Shown: in pieces, positions 1-9,109 of the stretch
How positions within the stretch are numbered: the first letter of the stretch is position 1
Layout of the letters: the number at the start of each line of letters is the position of its first letter
Source: Metasolibacillus fluoroglycofenilyticus
GTDB taxonomy: Bacteria > Bacillota > Bacilli > Bacillales_A > Planococcaceae
Assembly: GCF_003049645.1 (NCBI RefSeq)
Contig: NZ_PYWK01000006.1
Coordinates: 17,829-81,828 of the forward strand
Direction: 5' to 3'
Length of the DNA stretch: 64,000 bases
Program-made: the position numbers and the translations under genes
Notes under the pieces: generated by a model
The model's database searches: none
Told to the model about the DNA's origin: nothing
The model's input: only the letters and a program-made list of their open reading frames with translations

Positions 1-71
1 TTAAAAAAAATAATTTTTTTATAAGAAAAAAGTTGACTAAAATTATTGTATGGTGATAAAATATATATCTT

Positions 72-100
72 TTGACATTGTTTATAAAACGTGATACACT
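72..100 (+). promoter_or_regulatory. Strong sigma-A promoter of veg
   Basis: TTGACA at 72-77, a 17-bp spacer and TACACT at 95-100, with an extended -10 TG at 92-93. The start codon of veg lies 25 bp downstream of the -10. A second, weaker match (TTGACT at 33-38 with GATAAA at 55-60) lies just upstream. B. subtilis veg is known for an unusually strong vegetative promoter, which fits. Confidence 0.85.
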
Positions 101-124
101 AATAAATAGTGAGGTGTATGCGAA

Positions 125-382
125 ATGCCAAAAACAATTGCCAATATTAAAAAGGCTCTAGATGGTCATTTAGGCAAGCGTTTGCAAATAAAAGCAAACG
201 GTAGCCGCAAAAAAACGGTTGAATGTGCAGGTATATTAAGTGAAACACATCGCGCAGTATTCGTAGTAGAGCTCGATGAAAAAGATAATGCGTGTAAACG
301 CGTTTCTTACAGCTACACAGATATTTTAACAGAATCAGTAGAAATTACATTTTTAGATGATGCAATAGCAGTTGGTAAATAA
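125..382 (+). CDS. veg: Veg protein, biofilm and sporulation-associated
   Basis: An 85-residue protein starting [19 protein letters not shown], the typical start and length of Veg, a small beta-rich protein conserved in spore formers. In B. subtilis it promotes biofilm formation by antagonising the SinR repressor. A GAGGTG ribosome binding site at 111-116 supports the ATG at 125. It lies upstream of sspF as in B. subtilis. The strong promoter in front predicts high vegetative expression. A structured RNA element sits between its stop codon and its apparent terminator. Confidence 0.9.
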   Translation: MPKTIANIKKALDGHLGKRLQIKANGSRKKTVECAGILSETHRAVFVVELDEKDNACKRVSYSYTDILTESVEITFLDDAIAVGK

Positions 383-400
383 TTACCGATACTTTTTAAC

Positions 401-604
401 GGGTTTCCAAAAGAAGTCTCCTATTCTCAAGGAACATGAGTGAATTGGCGATAGCCGAAGCCCACGCTATAATATAGAAACAAAAACTCTTGGAACAAGA
501 GGGTTTGCTCGGGCACTTATCGTTGGTTAGTAACAGCAACGATAAATCGAGAAACCCCCACTTTAATTAGACTTGTAAGGTCAAATAAGTGGAGGGTAGT
601 TCAC
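401..604 (+). ncRNA. Structured RNA resembling omega RNA/HEARO of IscB/TnpB elements
   Basis: No protein is encoded here but nested stems are clear. CTCTTG/CAAGAG occur at 487-492 and 496-501, and a 9-bp stem TTATCGTTG/CAACGATAA at 517-525 and 537-545. These sit inside GGGTTT..CTCG (501-511) paired with CGAGAAACCC (548-557). A 3' hairpin built on CCCCACTT/AAGTGG ends in GGGTAGTTCAC at about 594-604. A terminal hairpin ending in GTTCAC is, from memory, typical of the right end of IS200/IS605-like elements and their guide RNAs, or of HEARO RNA. No IscB or TnpB gene is next to it, so this would be an orphan RNA or a relic. The left boundary is uncertain. Confidence 0.55.
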
Positions 605-615
605 TATGTAAAAGG

Positions 616-641
616 ACACTCAAATTTTTGAGTGTTTTTTT
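616..641 (+). terminator. Rho-independent terminator
   Basis: ACACTCAAA (616-624) pairs with TTTGAGTGT (627-635) and runs into a T tract. It is probably the original veg terminator, now separated from veg by the structured RNA element. Confidence 0.8.
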
Positions 642-656
642 GTTTTATGAATTAGC

Positions 657-686
657 TGTATAAAGAAAATGAATTTAAGCATACTA
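657..686 (+). promoter_or_regulatory. Candidate sigma-G (forespore) promoter of sspF
   Basis: TGTATA at 657-662, a 17-bp spacer and CATACTA at 680-686 match the sigma-G pattern. The spoVT promoter in this window has the same -10. Forespore expression is expected for a small acid-soluble spore protein. Confidence 0.6.
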
Positions 687-724
687 ATGGAGCCAACTGA
701 ACTTTAGAAAGGGAGGTCATCTGC

Positions 725-913
725 ATGGCACGAAAAGGCATCATGTCGAATCGTCTGAAGGAAGAGATTGCAAAAGAACTTGGATTTTATGATGTAGTAG
801 AACGTGAAGGCTGGGGTGGTATTACTACCCGTGATGCAGGGAATATGGTTAAACATGCGATTGAGAAAGCAGAAAAGCTTCTTGCTGAGCAACAAGCTAC
901 AGACACAAAGTAG
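725..913 (+). CDS. sspF: Alpha/beta-type small acid-soluble spore protein SspF
   Basis: A 62-residue protein with the SASP motifs [16 protein letters not shown] and [15 protein letters not shown]. Proteins of this family coat and protect DNA in the dormant spore and are cleaved by the germination protease GPR; the KEEIAKELG segment resembles the GPR site. GGAGGT at 712-717 supports the ATG at 725. It is preceded by a sigma-G-like promoter and followed by its own terminator, so it is probably monocistronic. Its place between veg and ispE is conserved in Bacillus. Confidence 0.9.
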   Translation: MARKGIMSNRLKEEIAKELGFYDVVEREGWGGITTRDAGNMVKHAIEKAEKLLAEQQATDTK

Positions 914-969
914 CGATAGTTTTAACTTAAGTAAACCGATCATATAGGAAAGTTGGCAAAGGAAAGAGG

Positions 970-1013
970 AGCGTCCAAAAAGCCGTGCAGTTGCCGGCAT
1001 TTTGGACGCTTTT
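970..1013 (+). terminator. Terminator of sspF, at the start of a degenerate family A repeat
   Basis: AGCGTCCAAAA (970-980) pairs with TTTTGGACGCT (1000-1010), with an inner GCC/GGC and a short T run. The hairpin core is that of the family A repeats elsewhere in the window. Sequence up to about 1130 resembles the region after mfd, so this is an old, diverged copy. The rest of 1014-1271 shows no gene. Confidence 0.7.
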
Positions 1014-1271
1014 GTTGGTGTTACTTCAAAAAGCTCACTCAGCTAGAGTGGCAAGAAGGTTCTTTGAAAAGATGAAAAACAAAAATTAGGGGATATTCTT
1101 CTGAATGAAAGTGAATAATGGAAAATCGAATTTTTATTGTTTAAGCAAGGCGGATTGCCTTTTCATACAATCCTGTTTTTGTTTAAAAATGTGATTCCTT
1201 AAAAAACAAGGCTGAAAACAGTGAAACTAGCACCTTTATTTGAATTGAAGATGAAAGAGTAAAAAATCAAT

Positions 1272-1431
1272 TTTATCCCGCATCAACGGGCAGTAATCAT
1301 CTCACTTCAAGACTTAAGTGAAAATCGGCTTAAAGATAAGTGGGAGATTAACTGCCTGTAAAAGCCCGATAGGTTCAACTAACAATCAGTGGAGAATGAG
1401 GAAACCTCCACTGATTGAAGTTTTACTTTAT
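1272..1431 (-). repeat. Family B structured repeat, copy 1
   Basis: Reverse-oriented copy of a ~155 bp element found five times in the window. It has a hairpin built on ATCAGTGGAG..CCTCCACTGAT and a second one framed by GGGC/GCCC, and ends with TGCGGGATAAA on its own strand (TTTATCCCGCA on +). It lies between sspF and ispE. No coding capacity is seen. Confidence 0.85.
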
Positions 1432-1545
1432 TAGGTAGTAATTTTTTTATTTTCGAACTATTCCTATTTCGTGTTCCGTACAATGAATATGATAAAATAT
1501 AAATACTTATTATATGAGAGAGCTCTATTAGGGAGGGATTCAAAC

Positions 1546-2412
1546 ATGCTTTATGTTAAAGCGCCAGCTAAAATTAACTTAACTCTAGATGTACTATATA
1601 AAAGACCTGATCATTATCATGAGGTTGATATGATTATGACAACGATTGATTTATCAGATAGAATCGGTCTAGAAATACGTCAAGATGGCTTAATAAAGAT
1701 TACCTCAGCAAATCGTTTTGTACCGAATGATGAGCGTAATTTTGCTTATCAAGCGGCGAAGCTACTTAAAGATACATATAAGATTAAAGAAGGTGTATCA
1801 ATTACGATTGATAAGGAAATTCCTATCGCGGCAGGCTTAGCGGGAGGCAGTAGCGACGCCGCAGCAACACTTCGAGGATTAAATGAGCTTTGGAGCTTAA
1901 ATTTAACAATAGATGAGTTAGCGGAGCTTGGCGCACAAATTGGCTCGGATGTGCCGTTCTGCGTATTTGGAGGAACCGCTCGGGCAACAGGACGTGGGGA
2001 AAAAATTGAGGAGCTGCCAGCACCACCGAATTGCTGGATTGTGTTAGCTAAACCTAAGATTGGCGTCTCAACTGCAGATGTCTATGGAGGTTTAAAATTA
2101 GATGATGTAGAGCATCCGAATACAGCAAGGGCAATAAAAGCGATTGATAGGAAAGATTATGCAGCATTATGCGCATCTCTTAGTAATGTATTAGAAAGTG
2201 TGACGCTAAAGCTCCATCCTGAAGTTGCGATGATTAAGGAGCATATGCAGCGCCTAGGCGCTGATGCAGTGCTTATGAGTGGTAGTGGGCCGACTGTTTT
2301 TGGATTAGTAGATAATGAGGCACGTACAGCAAGAATATATAATGGGTTACGAGGTTTTTGTGACGAGGTGTACACAGTTCGTTTACTTGGTGAAAGGAAT
2401 CCACTTGCGTAA
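1546..2412 (+). CDS. ispE: 4-diphosphocytidyl-2-C-methyl-D-erythritol kinase
   Basis: 288 residues. ATP-dependent GHMP-family kinase of the MEP isoprenoid pathway, phosphorylating the 2-hydroxyl of CDP-methylerythritol. Visible are [12 protein letters not shown] at the start, the ATP-binding loop [20 protein letters not shown] near residues 90-110 and the GHMP C-terminal [10 protein letters not shown]. The ATG at 1546 is preferred over an in-frame start at 1471 because GGGAGGGA lies just upstream and the protein then matches family length. It feeds isoprenoid precursors that ComQ in this window also needs for pheromone prenylation. Confidence 0.93.
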   Translation: MLYVKAPAKINLTLDVLYKRPDHYHEVDMIMTTIDLSDRIGLEIRQDGLIKITSANRFVPNDERNFAYQAAKLLKDTYKIKEGVSITIDKEIPIAAGLAGGSSDAAATLRGLNELWSLNLTIDELAELGAQIGSDVPFCVFGGTARATGRGEKIEELPAPPNCWIVLAKPKIGVSTADVYGGLKLDDVEHPNTARAIKAIDRKDYAALCASLSNVLESVTLKLHPEVAMIKEHMQRLGADAVLMSGSGPTVFGLVDNEARTARIYNGLRGFCDEVYTVRLLGERNPLA

Positions 2413-2517
2413 ATGCGTACATTTATGTTAACTTACGTATAAAATATTCGTGTTAACTTTCTCTAGTCAGCTTGAAAAGAGCTAGCTAGAGTGCAATTGA
2501 TAGGAGAGGGACATACT

Positions 2518-3345
2518 ATGAAATGGAAGCGTAGTGAACGACTTGTTGATATGACATATTACCTGCTTGAGCATCCCCATCAATTAATCCCCCTCACTTA
2601 CTTTTCGGATTTGTATCAGTCGGCCAAGTCCTCCATTAGTGAGGATTTAACGATTGTAAAGGAAACGTTTGAGGAGAAGGGTATCGGACTCTTAATAACA
2701 GTTCCTGGCGCAGCGGGCGGGGTAAAATATATTCCGAAAATGTCTGAGCAGGAAGTGAAGGAGATTACTCAGGAGTTGATTACTCAATTGGGGCAATCAG
2801 ATCGATTATTGCCAGGCGGCTATTTGTTTATGACGGATTTACTTGGTAATCCAGATTTTATGAATCGCATTGGTAAGGTATTTGCGAGCGCCTTTGCAGG
2901 GCAACAAATCGATGTTATTATGACAGTAGCGACAAAGGGTATTTCTATAGCACATGCAATAGCACGCCATTTGAATGTGCCTGTTGTTGTCGTTCGTCGA
3001 GATAGCAAAGTAACTGAAGGCTCAACAGTGAGCATTAATTATGTATCAGGCTCTTCGCGTCGTATTCAAACGATGGTTTTATCTAAACGTAGCATGAGAA
3101 GTGGACAACGTGTGCTAATTACCGATGATTTTATGAAGGTAGGCGGTACAGTTAATGGAATGAAAAGCTTGCTAGAGGAATTCGAATGTGAACTAGCAGG
3201 TATCGCTGTATTAGTTGAAGCAGAGCATGCGGATGAAAGATTAGTGGATGATTACTATTCTTTAGTTAAACTTCATGAAGTAAATGAGAAGGATCGTATT
3301 ATTGAACTTAGCGAGGGCAATTATTTTCAAAAGGGGAGATTCTAA
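2518..3345 (+). CDS. purR: Pur operon repressor PurR
   Basis: 275 residues. PRPP-responsive transcription factor of purine genes in Bacillota. It has an N-terminal winged helix (MKWKRSERLVDMTYYLLEHP) and a phosphoribosyltransferase-like domain whose PRPP loop is VLITDDFMKVGGTVNGM near residues 200-216. GGAGAGGG places the start at 2518 rather than 2491. Its stop codon directly abuts the ridA start, so the two are co-transcribed. PRPP made by prs, a few genes downstream, is its effector. Confidence 0.93.
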   Translation: MKWKRSERLVDMTYYLLEHPHQLIPLTYFSDLYQSAKSSISEDLTIVKETFEEKGIGLLITVPGAAGGVKYIPKMSEQEVKEITQELITQLGQSDRLLPGGYLFMTDLLGNPDFMNRIGKVFASAFAGQQIDVIMTVATKGISIAHAIARHLNVPVVVVRRDSKVTEGSTVSINYVSGSSRRIQTMVLSKRSMRSGQRVLITDDFMKVGGTVNGMKSLLEEFECELAGIAVLVEAEHADERLVDDYYSLVKLHEVNEKDRIIELSEGNYFQKGRF

Positions 3346-3720
3346 ATGAAGGCAGTATCAACAACAAAAGCACCAGCAGCAATTGGACCATATGCGCAAG
3401 GCATGATTGTCAACAATATGTTTTATTCATCAGGTCAGATTCCATTAACAGCTTCAGGGGAACTTGTAGATGGTGATATCGTTGAGCAAACGAATCAAGT
3501 ATTCGAAAATTTAAAAGCCGTTCTTGCAGCAGCAGGCTCTTCACTAGACCAAGTGGTGAAAACAACAGTATTTATTAAAGATATGGATGAGTTTGGAGCA
3601 TTGAATGAAGCATATGCTGCTCATTTTGGAGAGCATAAGCCAGCACGCTCAACAGTTGAGGTAGCTCGCCTACCACGCGATGTGAAGGTAGAAATTGAAG
3701 TAATCGCATTAGTGAAATAA
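3346..3720 (+). CDS. ridA: RidA family 2-iminobutanoate/2-iminopropanoate deaminase
   Basis: 124 residues of the YjgF/YER057c/UK114 family. It hydrolyses reactive enamine/imine intermediates from PLP enzymes. The family signature [19 protein letters not shown] near the C-terminus is intact, with the substrate-binding Arg in ARST. It starts on the base after the purR stop codon, with GGGGAG inside the end of purR as ribosome binding site. B. subtilis YabJ has the same position and has been linked to purine regulation. Confidence 0.92.
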   Translation: MKAVSTTKAPAAIGPYAQGMIVNNMFYSSGQIPLTASGELVDGDIVEQTNQVFENLKAVLAAAGSSLDQVVKTTVFIKDMDEFGALNEAYAAHFGEHKPARSTVEVARLPRDVKVEIEVIALVK

Positions 3721-3734
3721 GCGAATGAATTAGG

Positions 3735-3782
3735 GTTGTTCGAAAGCAGGCTAGTATGCAGCTTTTGGACAACTCTTTTTTT
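3735..3782 (+). terminator. Terminator of ispE-purR-ridA
   Basis: GTTGTTCGAAAGC (3735-3747) pairs with GCTTTTGGACAAC (3761-3773), followed by CTTTTTTT. Confidence 0.85.
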
Positions 3783-3916
3783 AAGACTTTAATAAAATAT
3801 TAACTATTAGGAAGATAAAAAAACATCGTTTAGTGCGTTTTTCGCTCACTTATTACAAAATTTAAGAATAAATTTTTATAATATTTGAACTATTTTAAAA
3901 ATTTAGTAATATTAGA

Positions 3917-3944
3917 GGAGGAATTAATATTCTATGAGAAGAAT
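3917..3944 (+). promoter_or_regulatory. Sigma-H promoter of spoVG
   Basis: GGAGGAATT (3917-3925), a 12-bp spacer and GAAGAAT (3938-3944) fit the sigma-H consensus RNAGGAWWW-N11/12-RNNGAAT at every defined position. B. subtilis spoVG is a classic sigma-H gene. Confidence 0.75.
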
Positions 3945-3987
3945 ATTATATTTCAACATAGGCATCTTAGATTGAGGGGGTGAAAGA

Positions 3988-4278
3988 ATGGAAGTAACAG
4001 ATGTAAGATTGCGACGTGTACAATTAGAAGGGCGTATGCGTGCTATCGCTTCCATCACACTAGACGATGAATTTGTTGTACATGATATTCGCGTAATAGA
4101 TGGCAATACAGGTCTATTTGTAGCAATGCCAAGCAAGCGTACTCCAGATGGCGAGTTCCGTGATATTGCACATCCAATTAAATCGACTACGCGCAACAAA
4201 ATTCAAGAAAGCGTATTAGCTGCATATCATGCGTCAAGTGAGGATGAAGAGCTAGAGTTAGAACAGGCAAATGCATAG
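3988..4278 (+). CDS. spoVG: Septation/stage V sporulation regulator SpoVG
   Basis: 96 residues beginning [20 protein letters not shown], diagnostic of SpoVG, a small nucleic-acid-binding regulator. It affects asymmetric septation and cortex formation in Bacillus and acts as a global DNA/RNA-binding regulator elsewhere. The acidic C-terminal tail (EDEELELEQ) is typical. A GAGGGGGTG ribosome binding site and a sigma-H promoter lie upstream. A terminator follows, so it is monocistronic. Confidence 0.95.
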   Translation: MEVTDVRLRRVQLEGRMRAIASITLDDEFVVHDIRVIDGNTGLFVAMPSKRTPDGEFRDIAHPIKSTTRNKIQESVLAAYHASSEDEELELEQANA

Positions 4279-4303
4279 AAGGCTATATAAACAAAAATAG
4301 TCG

Positions 4304-4347
4304 GGCTGTGAGGAAGTTAAAACTTCTTTACAGCCTTCTTATTTTTA
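4304..4347 (+). terminator. Terminator of spoVG
   Basis: GGGCTGT..GGAAGTT (4303-4318) pairs with AACTTC..ACAGCC (4321-4334), followed by a T-rich tail. Confidence 0.85.
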
Positions 4348-4417
4348 TCAAAAAGTACATGGTTGAGATTAGCTAAAAGAAATGACAACAAAAAGCTGAT
4401 TTTTTTCCTATTGAATA

Positions 4418-4575
4418 TAAAGTGAAACTTCAATCAGTGGAGGTTTTCCTCATCCTCCATTGGTTGTTAGTTGAATCAATCAGGCTTTTACGGGCAGTTG
4501 ATTTCCCACTTACACTTAGCATATTTTCACTTAATTCTTGAAGTGGGAATCTTACAGCCCTTTAATGCGGGATAA
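4418..4575 (+). repeat. Family B structured repeat, copy 2
   Basis: Forward copy. It starts with TAAAGTGAAACTTCAATCAG and ends with TTTAATGCGGGATAAAA. The second hairpin pairs TCCCACTT with AAGTGGGA inside GGGC..GCCC. It lies between spoVG and glmU, upstream of the glmU promoter. The remaining spacer 4576-4719 holds nothing recognised. Confidence 0.85.
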
Positions 4576-4719
4576 AATTAAAGAGAAAGGCTTTAAATTC
4601 AATGTTTACAACTCCAAACGGTCATATTTTAATGAAAAACAAATGAAATGCCCAAAAATTGGTACGTTATCATGTTTTTTAGACATCCCAATGTCATAGT
4701 TTTGTCAAGTCACAATACC

Positions 4720-4748
4720 TTGAAAAACACGGTGATTTACTATATAGT
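4720..4748 (+). promoter_or_regulatory. Sigma-A promoter of glmU-prs
   Basis: TTGAAA at 4720-4725, a 17-bp spacer and TATAGT at 4743-4748, 36 bp before the glmU start. Confidence 0.7.
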
Positions 4749-4784
4749 CAAGTATGAGACTTAGAGTTAAACTGGGGGACTTAT

Positions 4785-6149
4785 ATGACAAATATTTTTG
4801 CAATCGTTTTGGCTGCAGGTCAAGGAACACGTATGAAGTCCAAATTATATAAAGTACTACATCCTGTTTGTGGAAAACCAATGGTAGAGCATGTCATCAA
4901 TCATATTGAAACACTAGATGTAAATCGTATCGTGACAGTGGTTGGTCATGGTGCTGATAAGGTACAAGAGCAATTAGGCGATAAAAGTGAATACGTGCTA
5001 CAGGCTGAGCAACTAGGGACGGCACATGCGGTTCAGCAAGCAGAGGGCATTTTAGGTGACCTTGAAGGGATAACGCTTGTTGTATGTGGTGATACGCCGT
5101 TAATTAGACCAGAAACGATGAAAGCATTAGTTGATTTCCATCGTGAGCAAAATGCTAAGGCTACAATTTTGACAGCGATTGCAGAGGACCCAACAGGTTA
5201 CGGTCGCATTATTCGTAACGAGGGCGGGCAAGTAGCGCAAATTGTAGAGCATAAGGATGCGACACCAGAGCAGCACTCTGTTAAAGAAATTAATACAGGT
5301 ACGTATTGCTTTGATAATAAGCTATTATTTGAAGCATTAAAGCTTGTAAACAATAATAATGCGCAAGGTGAATATTATTTACCTGATGTGATTGAAATTT
5401 TACAAAAGCAAGAGGAAATCGTATCTGCTTATGTGACGAAGGATTTCAATGAAACGCTAGGTATTAACGATCGCTTCGCTTTATCACAGGCGGAGGATTT
5501 GATGCGTGCACGTATCAATGAACGTCATATGCGCAATGGTGTAACAATCATTAATCCTGCCACGACACATATTAGCGTGGATGCAATTATCGGTAGTGAC
5601 ACAGTAATCCTACCAGGTACGATGATTGAAGGAAAAACAATTATAGGTGCGGATTGTGAAATTGGTCCCAATAGCCATATTATAGACAGTCAAATTGGTA
5701 ACGACACGTCTATCCATAGCTCTGTTGTAAAAAGTAGTGCAATTGGTGATGCGGTAGCGATTGGTCCATTCGCACATATTCGACCTGAGTCCACACTCGG
5801 TAATCATGTGAAAATTGGCAACTTTGTTGAAGTGAAGAAAAGCCAAATAAATGAAGATTCTAAAGTATCACATTTAAGCTATATCGGCGATGCCGAAATC
5901 GGCAAAAATGTGAATATTGGTTGTGGCTCCATTACTGTCAATTATGATGGTAAAAATAAGCATAAAACAATTATTGAAGACAATGTATTCGTAGGATGTA
6001 ACACGAATTTAGTTGCACCGGTAACTGTGCGTAAAAATGCATTTATCGCCGCAGGCTCTACGATTACGAAAGAGGTTCCTGAGGATGCACTAGCAATCGC
6101 ACGTGCAAGACAGGAAAATAAATTAGGCTATATGAATAAATTAAAATAA
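4785..6149 (+). CDS. glmU: Bifunctional UDP-GlcNAc pyrophosphorylase/glucosamine-1-phosphate acetyltransferase
   Basis: 454 residues, full family length. The N-terminal uridyltransferase domain has the nucleotide-binding signature [19 protein letters not shown]. The C-terminal half is a left-handed beta helix of hexapeptide repeats that acetylates glucosamine-1-phosphate. The product UDP-GlcNAc feeds peptidoglycan and teichoic acid synthesis in the cytoplasm. GGGGG precedes the ATG. prs follows after 20 bp with its own GGAGGG, so the two form one operon as in B. subtilis. Confidence 0.96.
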   Translation: MTNIFAIVLAAGQGTRMKSKLYKVLHPVCGKPMVEHVINHIETLDVNRIVTVVGHGADKVQEQLGDKSEYVLQAEQLGTAHAVQQAEGILGDLEGITLVVCGDTPLIRPETMKALVDFHREQNAKATILTAIAEDPTGYGRIIRNEGGQVAQIVEHKDATPEQHSVKEINTGTYCFDNKLLFEALKLVNNNNAQGEYYLPDVIEILQKQEEIVSAYVTKDFNETLGINDRFALSQAEDLMRARINERHMRNGVTIINPATTHISVDAIIGSDTVILPGTMIEGKTIIGADCEIGPNSHIIDSQIGNDTSIHSSVVKSSAIGDAVAIGPFAHIRPESTLGNHVKIGNFVEVKKSQINEDSKVSHLSYIGDAEIGKNVNIGCGSITVNYDGKNKHKTIIEDNVFVGCNTNLVAPVTVRKNAFIAAGSTITKEVPEDALAIARARQENKLGYMNKLK

Positions 6150-6169
6150 TATAAATTCAGGAGGGCATC

Positions 6170-7129
6170 ATGCCATATCATTACGCTGACTCAAAACTAA
6201 AACTTTTCTCACTAAATTCAAATAACCCACTTGCACAGGAAATTGCACAAGAAATGGGCATAGATTTAGGTAAATCATCTGTAAAACATTTCAGTGATGG
6301 AGAAATTCAAATTAGCATTGAAGAAAGTATTCGTGGTTGCGATGTATTCATTGTGCAGTCAACTTCCGCACCTGTAAATGAGCATTTAATGGAGCTTTTA
6401 ATTATGATTGACGCAGTGAAGCGCGCTTCTGCTCGTACTGTCAATGTTGTAATCCCTTACTATGGCTATGCTCGACAAGACCGTAAAGCAAAAGCTCGTG
6501 AGCCAATTACAGCAAAATTAGTGGCGAACCTATTAGAAACTGCTGGTGCAACACGTGTAATTGTATTAGATTTACATGCACCACAAATTCAAGGCTTCTT
6601 CGATATTTTAATTGACCACTTAGTGGCAGTACCGATTCTTGCTGATTACTTCGGTTCAAAAGGCTTTAACCAAGAGGATTTAGTAATCGTTTCTCCTGAC
6701 CATGGTGGTGTAACACGAGCACGTAAAATGGCAGAGCGCTTAAAGGCACCGATTGCCATTATCGACAAACGCCGTCCAAAGCCAAATGTTGCTGAAGTAA
6801 TGAATATCGTAGGTAATGTTGAAGGTAAAATTTGTATTTTAATTGATGATATTATTGATACAGCAGGTACAATTACAATTGGGGCTAATGCATTGATTGA
6901 GTCAGGCGCGAAAGAAGTATATGCTTGTTGTTCACACCCAGTACTATCTGGACCAGCAATTGAGCGTATTGAAAACTCAGCAATTAAAGAGCTGGTTGTC
7001 ACAAATACAATTCAATTACAAGAAGAAAAGAAATCGCCAAAAATTAAAGAGCTTTCTGTTGCGAAATTAATGGCAGATGCAATCTCTCGTGTTTATGAAA
7101 ATAAATCAGTAAGTACATTGTTTGATTAA
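6170..7129 (+). CDS. prs: Ribose-phosphate pyrophosphokinase (PRPP synthetase)
   Basis: 319 residues. It makes PRPP from ribose-5-phosphate and ATP for purine, pyrimidine, histidine, tryptophan and NAD synthesis. Family signatures include [19 protein letters not shown], the flexible-loop [12 protein letters not shown], the metal-binding [11 protein letters not shown] and the PRPP-binding DDIIDTAGT near residue 220. In B. subtilis the next genes are ctc and pth; here an 11.8 kb accessory block separates prs from pth. Confidence 0.96.
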   Translation: MPYHYADSKLKLFSLNSNNPLAQEIAQEMGIDLGKSSVKHFSDGEIQISIEESIRGCDVFIVQSTSAPVNEHLMELLIMIDAVKRASARTVNVVIPYYGYARQDRKAKAREPITAKLVANLLETAGATRVIVLDLHAPQIQGFFDILIDHLVAVPILADYFGSKGFNQEDLVIVSPDHGGVTRARKMAERLKAPIAIIDKRRPKPNVAEVMNIVGNVEGKICILIDDIIDTAGTITIGANALIESGAKEVYACCSHPVLSGPAIERIENSAIKELVVTNTIQLQEEKKSPKIKELSVAKLMADAISRVYENKSVSTLFD

Positions 7130-7135
7130 TGACTA

Positions 7136-7179
7136 AAAGCTGTAAAGGAAGTAGTACAACTACTTTCTTTACAGCTTTT
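7136..7179 (+). terminator. Terminator of glmU-prs
   Basis: AAAAGCTGTAAAGGAAGTAG (7136-7155) pairs with CTACTTTCTTTACAGCTTTT (7160-7179) with one mismatch. It could work in both directions. Confidence 0.9.
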
Positions 7180-7240
7180 GTCGTTTGAGCTATCCAAATA
7201 AAATGCTCTCCAAACTAGCTTTTTATAACTGATGTATCCG

Positions 7241-7501
7241 CTATTTATCCTCATTTTTCTTAAACAAAAATACAAATGCAACAGCTAAAAAAGATACAGA
7301 TAAGACTTTTGTGAAACTTTTATAATCAGGAGCTATAAATTGGTTAGCAATAAAAGCTAGCATCGCCATAACTCCATAAGAAAGACTACGCTGTAATTTT
7401 GTTGTTTTTATTTTAAGTACAGTCATAAGTAGCTCAACAATTAAAATAATCGCAAATAAAATAAGAATACATAGTAGCATATACATCGAAATTTTGCCCA
7501 A
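7241..7501 (-). CDS. Small membrane protein of unknown function
   Basis: 86 residues with an N-terminal hydrophobic helix (MLLCILILFAIILIVELL), a basic loop and a second and third hydrophobic segment, ending in a charged tail KKNEDK. The start is probably the TTG at 7499-7501, preceded by AGAGG; the alternative is an ATG five codons later. I do not recognise a family. It points towards the prs terminator, and the sequence upstream is a gene remnant. It marks the left edge of the accessory island. Confidence 0.5.
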   Translation of the reverse strand: MGKISMYMLLCILILFAIILIVELLMTVLKIKTTKLQRSLSYGVMAMLAFIANQFIAPDYKSFTKVLSVSFLAVAFVFLFKKNEDK

Positions 7502-7767
7502 TCATAATAGCCTCTGCAGTTCCATCTGTAAATAATCTATATCTAACATCTGAAACATAAGAACCACCATAAGATGCTGATTTTAAAGTGCAATTGAGGA
7601 ACTATTAGAGTCCAAAGGTATTTTTTTCATCTATCGAGGTTACCTCTAACATGCCAGAAATCAATTCGGAAACAATAGTAGTTTCATTATTAAATAATAA
7701 TTTTTCATTCCCTTCGATTTTATAAGCCTTGATGTTTATTATTTCAGCATTACTTATCAATTGATTA
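7502..7767 (-). pseudogene. Remnant of an unknown gene
   Basis: On the minus strand two open stretches of protein-like composition are joined by stop codons near 7602-7607. The first runs from about 7767 to 7605 and contains EIINIKAYKIEGNEKLLFN. The second contains SYGGSYVSDVRYRLFTDG and runs out of frame into the start of the next gene. No start with a ribosome binding site is visible. This looks like a decayed coding region; the family is unknown. Confidence 0.35.
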
Positions 7768-7809
7768 ATCGATTATAATCGATTACTATTGATTTATAAA
7801 ATAATCGAT
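7767..7809 (+). promoter_or_regulatory. AATCGAT direct repeats around a -10 box
   Basis: AATCGAT occurs at 7767-7773, 7777-7783 (one helical turn apart) and 7803-7809. A TATAAT at 7774-7779 lies between the first two. This arrangement suggests an operator, possibly autoregulatory, for the regulator gene that starts at 7822. No good -35 is visible. Confidence 0.4.
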
Positions 7810-7821
7810 GGAGTGAGTGTA

Positions 7822-9099
7822 ATGAATTTGAAAGAATCACTGACATTGGAATTTAAACGGGAATTAACGGATGCTATCAAGCGAGAAATCATTGCTTTTG
7901 CAAATACACAAGGTGGCGAACTTTACATTGGGGTCGATGATGATGGCACTATTATCGGTCTTGACAATGCTGATAAAGTGCTTGAATCTATTACTAGTAT
8001 GCTGCACGATGGTATTCAGCCAGACATTTTAGTGCACACTTTTTTAGAAATTATTGAGTTAGAGGATAAAGAAGTTGTAAAAATCAGCATTGCAAGGGGA
8101 GCTCGTCGCCCATATCATTTAAAAGCAAAGGGCATGAAACCATCCGGCGTCTTTATTCGATACGGTACTTCCGTTACAAATGCTTCCGAAGAAAACATCC
8201 GTCAAATGATTATTGAATCTGACGGGATAAATTATGAAACGATGCGAAGCATACAGCAAGAGCTGACATTTACAGAAGCTGGAGCTGTTTTTAATGAGCA
8301 AAACATAAAGTTCGGTCCAGAGCAAATGCGTACGCTTGGTCTTATAACAGACGATGGCTATTACACAAACTTAGGATTACTTTTCTCGGATCAATGTGAG
8401 CATACAATCAAATGTGCTCGTTATTTAGGAAACGATAAACTTGAATTTCAAGACCGCAGAGAATTTACTGGCTCTATTTTAGCCCAAGTAGAGGCAGCTT
8501 ATGAATATTTATCGTTAAATAATGCAAAGCACGCATATTTCGAGGGGCTTAAACGAATTGAAACGGAAAGCTATCCGAGTTATGCATTACGTGAAGCGTT
8601 AATTAATGCGGTTACTCATCGCGATTATAGCTTTAGTGGTAGCATACTTATTCACCTATTCCAAGATCGATTGGAGCTTGTTTCTGTTGGTGGTCTAGTT
8701 AAAGGATTAACGCTAGAAGATATTGAATTAGGTATCTCACAAAGTCGTAACCCGAAACTAGCAAATGTCCTTTACCGATTAAAATGGATTGAAAGTTATG
8801 GCACAGGCTTACAGCGCATGAAAGAGAGTTATAGGGGGAGTGCTATTCAACCGTTTTGGACAGTTGGACCAAATGCATTCGTCGTCACACTTCCTAAAAA
8901 CAACCTTTCTACTCCTACTGAAGATAATAAAATCTTATCTGACTGGTTAACACAAAATAAAGAATTTGCTTCCAAAGACCTTGAAAATTATTTAAATAAA
9001 AGTAAAGGTACAGTACGGAAAATTATTATGGAATTACTTCAGAGCGGACAAATTATACGCATTGGGCGAGGGCCGAAGACAAGGTATAAAGTGATTTAA
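7822..9099 (+). CDS. AlbA_2 (Schlafen-type) ATP-binding putative transcriptional regulator
   Basis: 425 residues. The N-terminal AlbA_2 domain (residues ~1-130) shows ESLTLEFKREL, FANTQGGELYIGVDDDG and IRYGTSVTNASEENI. A C-terminal ATPase-like module follows, with the helix YALREALINAVTHRDYS near residue 260 and the glycine-rich IESYGTGLQRMKESYR. A winged-helix-like tail (residues ~380-425) ends the protein. The start at 7822 is chosen for GGAGTGA five bases upstream. This domain order is that of predicted transcriptional regulators whose targets are mostly unknown; some relatives sit in defence islands, which is not evidence here. It is monocistronic. Confidence 0.8.
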   Translation: MNLKESLTLEFKRELTDAIKREIIAFANTQGGELYIGVDDDGTIIGLDNADKVLESITSMLHDGIQPDILVHTFLEIIELEDKEVVKISIARGARRPYHLKAKGMKPSGVFIRYGTSVTNASEENIRQMIIESDGINYETMRSIQQELTFTEAGAVFNEQNIKFGPEQMRTLGLITDDGYYTNLGLLFSDQCEHTIKCARYLGNDKLEFQDRREFTGSILAQVEAAYEYLSLNNAKHAYFEGLKRIETESYPSYALREALINAVTHRDYSFSGSILIHLFQDRLELVSVGGLVKGLTLEDIELGISQSRNPKLANVLYRLKWIESYGTGLQRMKESYRGSAIQPFWTVGPNAFVVTLPKNNLSTPTEDNKILSDWLTQNKEFASKDLENYLNKSKGTVRKIIMELLQSGQIIRIGRGPKTRYKVI

Positions 9100-9109
9100 C
9101 ATACTTGCA

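Noticed and set aside
704..1000. 98-codon minus-strand frame over sspF
   Set aside because: Shadow of sspF and the family A hairpin, no ribosome binding site.
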